From the NCBI GenBank assembly GCA_004014935.1, contig CP025322.1, forward strand, positions 1,860,001 through 1,924,000: 64,000 nucleotides of DNA, written 5' to 3'. The stretch is from Saccharomycopsis malanga. Lineage: Eukaryota > Ascomycota > Saccharomycetes > Ascoideales > Saccharomycopsidaceae. Shown here piece after piece: positions 57,388 to 64,000 of this stretch (positions within the stretch are counted from its first letter, which is position 1; the number at the start of each line of letters is the position of its first letter). A program made the position numbers and the translations under genes. The notes beneath the pieces were generated by a model. The model made no database searches and was not told the origin of the DNA. It was given only the letters and a program-made list of their open reading frames with translations.

Positions 57388-58897
57388 TATTTTTGTTTGA
57401 ACGTAGAATTGTCTTGCTTATTGTATGAGAAAAGAATAGTCGTTAGATCTATTTTACGTGAAAATTGAAAACTAATTTTTCTGAAAAATAAAAATCGAAA
57501 GGTAAACAAAAAATGTAAATAAGCATGCGCTGTAATGCGGGTTAATGCGGGTTGCCGTTCGTGTCAGGATGGTATGTAGTATGGTATAAGGTTTATAGTA
57601 GAACTGGATATAGTTTGATTGCAACCTAACATTATAGGCTTGTCAGGGTATTTAGTGTGGCGTAATTTAGGGCAGTACGATGTGTTGAAGTTTATTATAG
57701 CACTGTACAGAAAATTTTATTGCATATTGCTATTACTATTCATAGGATCCTTGGAGTGTTTTAATATGCAATAGGACACTGTAATATTACACTTTACCAT
57801 TCAGATACATCGTACCAAATAGTTCTGCTCCTAGAGTGAAAAGGATTTTATTTTCATGTAAAAGTTTATTATCAAAATCGCGATATTAAAAGGATTTATG
57901 AATATGTAATAGGTGATAAAAAAGTTGTTAGTGAATTCTATTAAAATTTTTGGCCAAGTTTGTACTTCACAATAGTTGAGAGAATTCCCAAATACCCTGG
58001 CTTCATATAAATTAATAAAGTAACAAGGTAATGGTATTTAATCTTATATTGAACCAATTGAGCAAAAAAAAAAGCTTTCTTTCTCTTGCTTCTTAGTAAT
58101 GTTAATTCAATGATATTACTACAAGTAATAGTCAATAGAGCAGTACTGAATTGTAGCTACTATTGCCGCCCCCAGTTAGTAATGTCAATGGGAAGGTTAC
58201 GACTCTTTCATAACGAATATCTCATCTAATAGACAGGAATATATAGTAAACATAGTAGCGAGTTGAGCGATTTCATATTCAATACGTAATGAAGAGTTGT
58301 TAAGGCCTGCAATATTATTTAATGCTCTTGTTCTTACGTTGTTTGTTACAGAAATTTATAGTTGGTTATTGACACAAATGAAATCACCATAAAAATTAAA
58401 GTTAACCATAGGCTTTGATTAATTAAGCTCAAAATCAACCATAACATTTTCAAACTCTTCACCACAATCATCACCAATTATACAAATATTTGCCCTACAT
58501 TACCTTGTAGATTGATAAAACTAACAAGCGAATTGCTTGTATGCAGCGGGTGCAGCTCTTTGCAGCTAGTGGTCGACAGGGTAACGTAGCCGCGCGCGTT
58601 TCGCATTATGCATTCATACAGACAAGAAAAAGACAGGCTAGAAACAAGGGCCAAAAAAAAAAATATGTAAATATAAACAGAGATGGACTTTATAAAACAT
58701 TAGGGCAATTAAAATAGTCATTTTTGAAGCTGGATACCGTGGTTATTTTTTGTTTGGATAGGTTGAGGTTACTGTTGGCAATATTATTAATATAATTATT
58801 ACGTTATAAATACTATTTGAAAGCACGTTGCTTTAGCCGCTGTTTAATCAATTCTTGGTATTTGAAAGGTCACGTTGATCAAAAGTGCTGTTACAAG
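57388..58897. other. Divergent intergenic region, DCC1 / BUD3
   Basis: 1.5 kb. DCC1-side 10-bp repeat at 57533; otherwise AT-rich to 58550. Near BUD3, a GC-rich patch (GTAGCCGCGCGCGTTTCGC, about 58587) stands out. No gene or SINE seen. Confidence 0.5.
57533..57552. repeat. Adjacent 10-bp direct repeat upstream of DCC1
   Basis: TAATGCGGGT occurs twice in succession, followed by TGCCG. May be a factor-binding pair. Confidence 0.45.
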
Positions 58898-61800
58898 ATG
58901 TACCTGAACAAACATGGGTCGAAAATCCATACGAGCGGGTTGACACAATCGTTACCGCAGTCTAGAACGCCGTCATGTCAGGATATCAAGTCGCTTAGTC
59001 TTATACGAACGGACGAGGTGAAGAATCTTAAGACATTGTATGATTGGAAGAAGATTATTCCAAACGCAGCGTATTTTGTAGGCGAAGACAAGTATTTGTT
59101 TGGCAAATTGGTCGCAATTGTGTATGAGGATCCAATTACCGAGAAGATTAGTACGGTGTTTATAGCCAGACATGGAGAGAACCAATATAATTCCTTAACA
59201 ATAGATGCTAGATCGCGCTATTTCCCAGCTTGTGAAAACTTGCTTCCTGAATATCGAAGATCCAATGTGAGACGCTCGTTAGCGATCACAGGGCTTCGGG
59301 CATATGCAAATTTGGATATTTCTCTTCGGAATCTCTTGCTAGAGCTTTCCAGTTCCGAGGAAGAGAACACGTTTGACTGGGACGAGACCACTGCAGGTGA
59401 TTTGGCCTCTTCCATGAAACTTATTGTGAATAAGGATCCTTCGCAGATTGGCGATAAGATACTTGATTTGGGCTATTTGCAGCAAAAGTTCTCTAATGCT
59501 CTTATGTTAGACATCATATACGTAGATTCTGAGAACGAGATTGACGAAAATAACAAGTTGGTTTTTCTATTAGGTGAGCAATTGGACCAATTGTTTGATC
59601 CTTTGACTGAATATTCTCCCGAGTCCACAGAAAAGGTTTACAAAGTGCCAACTGAAAACCATCCGAAAGAAGAGATCAATGACGATGACCTAACCAGATC
59701 GATATGTGAAGAATTGGTCAAAGTACAAACAAATTTCACCAAGAATTTGGTGCAATTCTTACAAAACTTTGTAGTGCCGTTAAGAATCAAGGTTTTAAAC
59801 AATGAGATTGGCAATCTCACGATTTCCAAACTCAATTTGATATTTCCGCCTACAATCGACGAGATCACTCGAATCAATTGCATTTTCCTTGATTCTCTCA
59901 AAGTGGCATTTCCCTATGGAAGCTACGAGGTCATAAAAGCGTGTGGAACCACCATACCCTATTTTTACAAGGCTTACATGAGACACGAGGCTGCCACCAA
60001 GACCTTCACCCAGCAATTGGGCTACTTTTTCGAAAACTACGAAACTTACTTGAAAGACAATCATGTGGATTTGACCTATTTCACCAAACGGAAGATAGAC
60101 TCACTTATTCACGGCTCTCTCAATTTGATCAAGCTCAAGTTGATACTAAACCGATTGATGGAAAACAATCAATGGACAAGCAAGATCAAAGCCAAAGCAG
60201 AAAAGTATTACAAAAGCTCGATCAATACAATCGATGCTTTCGGACGAGATAAACTCAAGCCATATAACAATAGAGTGTTTACTCCTACTGGTAAATTGTT
60301 GACAGAGTTGGCTAGTGGCTGGCCTATAGAACTTCAATATGGATGGCTTACACGACGAGTGGTTTCGATTTTCGGTGGCAAGAACTTGATAACCAACAAC
60401 CATTATAATGAAGATATCATCATCATCTTCAGCGACCATATATTGTTTTTGACTATAGATGACAAGGAATATTACAAAAAACATACCAAGACAGAAACCC
60501 ATTCAAAAATGGACTTTTACAAAAACAACAACTCTTCATATGTCAAGGTCCATGAACCTTCAATCCCTGATATCTTGATGCATTCGTTGATTAACCAGAT
60601 TCCTTTGACTAACTTGCCGCATTTGAAAGTCAGCGGATGGGCAGATATAGGTGATATCTATCCGTCCACTTACAACGAAGGCAAAATGATCCAGTTTTTC
60701 GTTGTAGGTAGCGGAATCAAAACTAACGGCCCAAGAGATCTTCAGAATGTTGATTCGATCAAAAAATACCAAATCAACGACGTCAACAAACTCAATAATG
60801 GCCTCAAGATCATCGATTTGGTAAACAAGGCAAAGATCCTTAACAAGTCGTCCCCATTCCACTTGTTTAAAACAAAGAATCTAGGTTTGTCTGTGTACTC
60901 CACTGCCCACGAGAAATCCGTATATGTTGAGGAGAAATCCAAGTCACCGTTTGCCTTGTTCTTAAACATGAAAGTCACCAAGTCTTATTTATACCAGCAC
61001 AATTTATATGCCGGCCTTGGGGCAAAGTTTATTGATTCAGAAAACATCGAAATACATGGAATAACCAAGGATGGCTCCACCATTGAACATGTGTTACCAA
61101 GCACAGAGTTCTCCACATTTTTAGCCGAGGAATTGAGCAATTTATACTCCAACTTCCTCAGCTATAAAAACAATTCAATGGTAACATATTTGATCAATGC
61201 AAATGATAAATTGGCCGATTTTTTGATCCATTATGTCAATAAATCTAATTCAACAGATTCTACTGGTTTATTAGAAGAGCCTGAAGACTCTCCTAAATCA
61301 ACAAATGCTAACAATATCAATGTGGATCAAATCAACAATAAACTTCCGGAAAAGAAGAAAAGTGTCATCAAACTACTCATAAGTCCACTGAAAAAGAAGT
61401 TGTCCAAGCAAATCACAGAAGAAGTTCCTGTTTCAACCCCTAGCAAACCCAAATCAATTGAAAATCCAGAAGGCAAGTTGAACAGAAAAAGTAAAGAAAC
61501 CTTGCTATCTGTTTTGAGTGTTGCAAATGAATCTAATACCAGCACTGTGATTATCAAGAACACCGAGACAAAACCTCCAGTAGTTACTCCTATGAAAAGC
61601 ACAAAAATCCCTGTAAAGACACCCACAATTGATGCAGACGCTCCAAAAGTAATTACAACCTCAGGAAAGAAGAAAAAGGGGTTTTTCGACAAGTTGTTTA
61701 GAAGAAAACAGAAAAACGTAGAACCTCAGGGATCACCAGTGAAAATCATCACCAATAGCCCTAATGATGAAGATATTGCACCAATTAATAAGGAAACCAA

Positions 61801-63760
61801 AATCCAAAGAACCTTGAATAAGATTTTCAAATCTTCACTCAATATTTCAAACGATATTAACCAAGAAAAAACAAGCCCTGTTTCGTTGAAACAGATCGAA
61901 AAAAAGGAGTCCACCAGACTTGTTAGATCGTCTTCAAGAGACACGGTATGCACTTTCAATACCACCATGGACAATATAATAAATACCCCTTATGCCACAC
62001 CATCGAAGCCTGGCAAGCACACCAAACACCATTCAACATTCATCGAGGAGTCTCCTTTAATTCCAGTTACCATTAGTAGATCCAGTAATGACTATCAAGG
62101 AGTGAAGATGAGCGAATTCCGCTCATCAGCTACAGTAAACATCAATCCGGAAACAGACTTCATTGACAACAATAGTAGCACTATTAGAGCAGTTCACGAC
62201 GTGAAAAGTCAAAGTTCCGTCACCTTGTCTCCAGCCTATAAAAGATCCAGTCTACAAGAATCTCCTATCCCTTCTAGAGTCTCAATGACAATAGCAATGT
62301 CGCCTAGCCGCAGCAAGCGGAATTCCAGGGTTTTAAATGAAACGAATAACAGAGATACTAGCAGATCTAATAGTGTGAAGTCACGTACTACACAACGGGC
62401 CAGGTCAGAAAACGGTAAAGAGAATTTGGAGCATTTGGAAGAAGTTACAAAGCTCAAATTGGCTAAAGAAAATTATAAGCATTTATTATCCATAAAGAAC
62501 AATAAGTCTGAAGATCCAACAGCCATCTTGGCAAAGGATGATTTTGATTTCACCTTCAGTGTTCCTAATAACACTAATTCTATAAAAGAGTCTATCAGAA
62601 ATAGTTTGTTTGTTGACGATTATAGTGATGTGGATGATGACGATATAAAGAAAAACTGGGTGATTGCCCGTGAAAACTCATCACTTACCAATATTGAGAA
62701 AGTGGGAAGTTTGGCAAGTAACAATAGCATGTACAAATCGACATCCCGTAATTGGACATTGACCCGTGACAATTCTAGTATGAATCTTTCCAAGCATTCG
62801 TTCAAGAAAACAGAGTCTGGACTCAGCATATACAATGATTTTGTTGATGAGACTGTGGCTCCGAACTGGATTATTGCTAGAGACAATTCCACTTTACTCA
62901 ACATTCCAAAGGATATCAGCAGCAAAATGATAGGTCCAGAAAGAAGTATTAGCAGAAGTAAAAATATCAATCTCTTGCCGTATCAAAATCAAATCAGACA
63001 TTCCTTGAATTCGCTCAAGTTGCCTAACGGTGATAATCTAGATGATGACCAAAAATTGTATGCTTTGTTGTTGTCCAAAGAAAAGTTTGGCTCAGATAAC
63101 TCATCTCCTTATGTAGCTAATGAAGGTCATCTTTCTGATGATGAGGGCCGGTTTGATGATGAGGATGAAGGTTTTGATAATTTTGAAGAAGATGTTAGTG
63201 AGGATTCAGAGGAAGAAGGTTCTCCAGAAGAAGACGAAGCAGATGATTTCATCACTCCAGATAATATAGCTGAGGATGAGTTTGAAGAAATTCCATTTGA
63301 CAAAATCACTAATATGCCACGCCAATCTTCGTTATTGAGAAATAGTTTGTACTCTGGACATTTCCCATCTGCTCAAGACGGGTCAGACCCTGAAGATGAT
63401 TTTGATGAAGAAAACTTTGATCAGGTTCATGAAGGGATTATTGATGAAGATTTGCTAGATGAAGAGGAAGATGACGACATATCTTTTGATGAACCTAAAC
63501 AACATGGATTAATGAGCACTTTGCCTACTTTATCGAGTTTTGGAGAAGCACAGAAGACTACAAATTCCGAAGTCCAAGATGAAGATATAATTCAAACTTT
63601 TCAGGACGATAAAGAGTATCTAAAAGATATTATAGACGAGGAGGAGTCCAATGAAAACTTGTCCGAAGAGGGTTTTGATAAGGCGGACCATTCTTCACAT
63701 AAACGTCTCTCCAGCAAGTCCAATGGCTTCAAAAGATCCTTTGATAACATTACCGGGTAA
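58898..63760 (+). CDS. BUD3: Bud-site selection protein Bud3 (DH-type Cdc42 GEF, axial landmark)
   Basis: 1620 residues from ATG at 58898 (MYLNKHGSKIHTSGLTQSLP); 27 upstream codons are open but have no ATG. In yeast Bud3 marks the bud neck with Bud4 and activates Cdc42 in early G1. Conserved blocks: ENTFDWDETTAGDLASSMKL, LVFLLGEQLDQLFDPLTEYS, then the DH domain (about 265-450): ICEELVKVQTNFTKNLVQFL, LIFPPTIDEITRINCIFLDS and IPYFYKAYMRHEAATKTFTQ. A PH-like region follows (LTELASGWPIELQYGWLTRR). From about 800 it is disordered, with a basic KKKKGFFDKLFRRKQKN patch, three NW(x)3R(E/D)NS repeats (1253, 1285, 1323) and long acidic runs. Length equals yeast Bud3 (1636). Confidence 0.93.
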   Translation: MYLNKHGSKIHTSGLTQSLPQSRTPSCQDIKSLSLIRTDEVKNLKTLYDWKKIIPNAAYFVGEDKYLFGKLVAIVYEDPITEKISTVFIARHGENQYNSLTIDARSRYFPACENLLPEYRRSNVRRSLAITGLRAYANLDISLRNLLLELSSSEEENTFDWDETTAGDLASSMKLIVNKDPSQIGDKILDLGYLQQKFSNALMLDIIYVDSENEIDENNKLVFLLGEQLDQLFDPLTEYSPESTEKVYKVPTENHPKEEINDDDLTRSICEELVKVQTNFTKNLVQFLQNFVVPLRIKVLNNEIGNLTISKLNLIFPPTIDEITRINCIFLDSLKVAFPYGSYEVIKACGTTIPYFYKAYMRHEAATKTFTQQLGYFFENYETYLKDNHVDLTYFTKRKIDSLIHGSLNLIKLKLILNRLMENNQWTSKIKAKAEKYYKSSINTIDAFGRDKLKPYNNRVFTPTGKLLTELASGWPIELQYGWLTRRVVSIFGGKNLITNNHYNEDIIIIFSDHILFLTIDDKEYYKKHTKTETHSKMDFYKNNNSSYVKVHEPSIPDILMHSLINQIPLTNLPHLKVSGWADIGDIYPSTYNEGKMIQFFVVGSGIKTNGPRDLQNVDSIKKYQINDVNKLNNGLKIIDLVNKAKILNKSSPFHLFKTKNLGLSVYSTAHEKSVYVEEKSKSPFALFLNMKVTKSYLYQHNLYAGLGAKFIDSENIEIHGITKDGSTIEHVLPSTEFSTFLAEELSNLYSNFLSYKNNSMVTYLINANDKLADFLIHYVNKSNSTDSTGLLEEPEDSPKSTNANNINVDQINNKLPEKKKSVIKLLISPLKKKLSKQITEEVPVSTPSKPKSIENPEGKLNRKSKETLLSVLSVANESNTSTVIIKNTETKPPVVTPMKSTKIPVKTPTIDADAPKVITTSGKKKKGFFDKLFRRKQKNVEPQGSPVKIITNSPNDEDIAPINKETKIQRTLNKIFKSSLNISNDINQEKTSPVSLKQIEKKESTRLVRSSSRDTVCTFNTTMDNIINTPYATPSKPGKHTKHHSTFIEESPLIPVTISRSSNDYQGVKMSEFRSSATVNINPETDFIDNNSSTIRAVHDVKSQSSVTLSPAYKRSSLQESPIPSRVSMTIAMSPSRSKRNSRVLNETNNRDTSRSNSVKSRTTQRARSENGKENLEHLEEVTKLKLAKENYKHLLSIKNNKSEDPTAILAKDDFDFTFSVPNNTNSIKESIRNSLFVDDYSDVDDDDIKKNWVIARENSSLTNIEKVGSLASNNSMYKSTSRNWTLTRDNSSMNLSKHSFKKTESGLSIYNDFVDETVAPNWIIARDNSTLLNIPKDISSKMIGPERSISRSKNINLLPYQNQIRHSLNSLKLPNGDNLDDDQKLYALLLSKEKFGSDNSSPYVANEGHLSDDEGRFDDEDEGFDNFEEDVSEDSEEEGSPEEDEADDFITPDNIAEDEFEEIPFDKITNMPRQSSLLRNSLYSGHFPSAQDGSDPEDDFDEENFDQVHEGIIDEDLLDEEEDDDISFDEPKQHGLMSTLPTLSSFGEAQKTTNSEVQDEDIIQTFQDDKEYLKDIIDEEESNENLSEEGFDKADHSSHKRLSSKSNGFKRSFDNITG

Positions 63761-64000
63761 GCTCGTCTTTACTTTTATAATTTATACCTTTTCCCCTCCT
63801 TTGTTGTGTGCTCCATACCGTATATATATTTATATATATGGTTTAGATCTATAATTTATTGTATTATACATGATTTAATACTTCCTCTTTGTACTTTTGA
63901 GTAAAGTTCTACGTTATTATTTTGTTCGGTTGCTGCGACTTTTCTTTTCGATGGTGCCATTCTATTCGTCATAATATATATATCCCTTAATGCAGCCTTT
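63761..64000. other. BUD3 3' region
   Basis: 240 bp to the window edge. T-rich and TA-rich stretch (ATATATATTTATATATATG), typical of a yeast 3' end; nothing else seen. Confidence 0.5.

Noticed and set aside
1-64000. CTG-clade genetic code
   Set aside because: CTG codons are rare here and none I checked falls at a residue conserved strongly enough to decide between Leu and Ser; left open.
1-64000. LTR retrotransposon, virus-like element, CRISPR array, rRNA or biosynthetic cluster
   Set aside because: No long terminal repeats, capsid, integrase or polymerase-like frames, regular spacers or rRNA sequence were recognised.

Overview
The window is nuclear DNA of an AT-rich budding yeast (Saccharomycotina). 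All recognisable genes are single-copy yeast housekeeping genes. Most are intronless, and introns are short with GTAAG 5' splice sites and TACTAAC/TATTAAC branch sites. Several promoters carry PAC/RRPE or MluI-box motifs. I could not fix the genus. CTG codons are rare, and I found no conserved position that settles whether CTG means Leu or Ser.

Layout. 1-526 is the 5' end of MCM3 (minus). Then come a GPI-anchored Ser-rich wall protein, MGM1, GAA1, ALT1, IMP4 and RPA14 (about 2.4-16.3 kb), a spliced bL34m gene and MRPL1 (17.1-19.8 kb), GPI17 and TLG2 (20.3-24.6 kb), then a gene-poor stretch with one unrecognised gene (27.4-28.3 kb). 30-37 kb holds a small nucleolar-type basic protein gene, a tightly packed unknown ORF, a small GPALPP-like ORF, ELP4, SEC59 and IKI1/ELP5. 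38-47 kb holds a secreted Gln/Pro repeat protein, a small mitochondrial membrane protein, VPS34 and MRP1. 48-64 kb holds YUH1, THP3, spliced PBA1, RFX1, spliced DCC1 and BUD3.

Functional groupings visible here: ribosome biogenesis (IMP4, RPA14, the UPF0390-type protein), mitoribosome (bL34m, uL1m, MRP1), GPI transamidase (GAA1, GPI17), Elongator Elp456 (ELP4 and ELP5 either side of SEC59), replication and cohesion (MCM3, DCC1), and endosomal trafficking (VPS34, TLG2).

The most unusual content is a dispersed repeat of about 300 bp, present as roughly 20 whole or broken copies in both orientations between genes. It has a tRNA-like head with A and B boxes, a unique body with a perfect hairpin, and a 3' end that finishes in (ATT)n. 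Three copies are flanked by 9-10 bp direct repeats. These are the marks of a tRNA-derived SINE, a class rarely described in budding yeasts. A shorter subfamily has lost the B box and hairpin yet still shows target-site duplications. No LTR element, virus-like element, CRISPR array or rRNA was recognised, and no convincing free-standing tRNA gene was seen.
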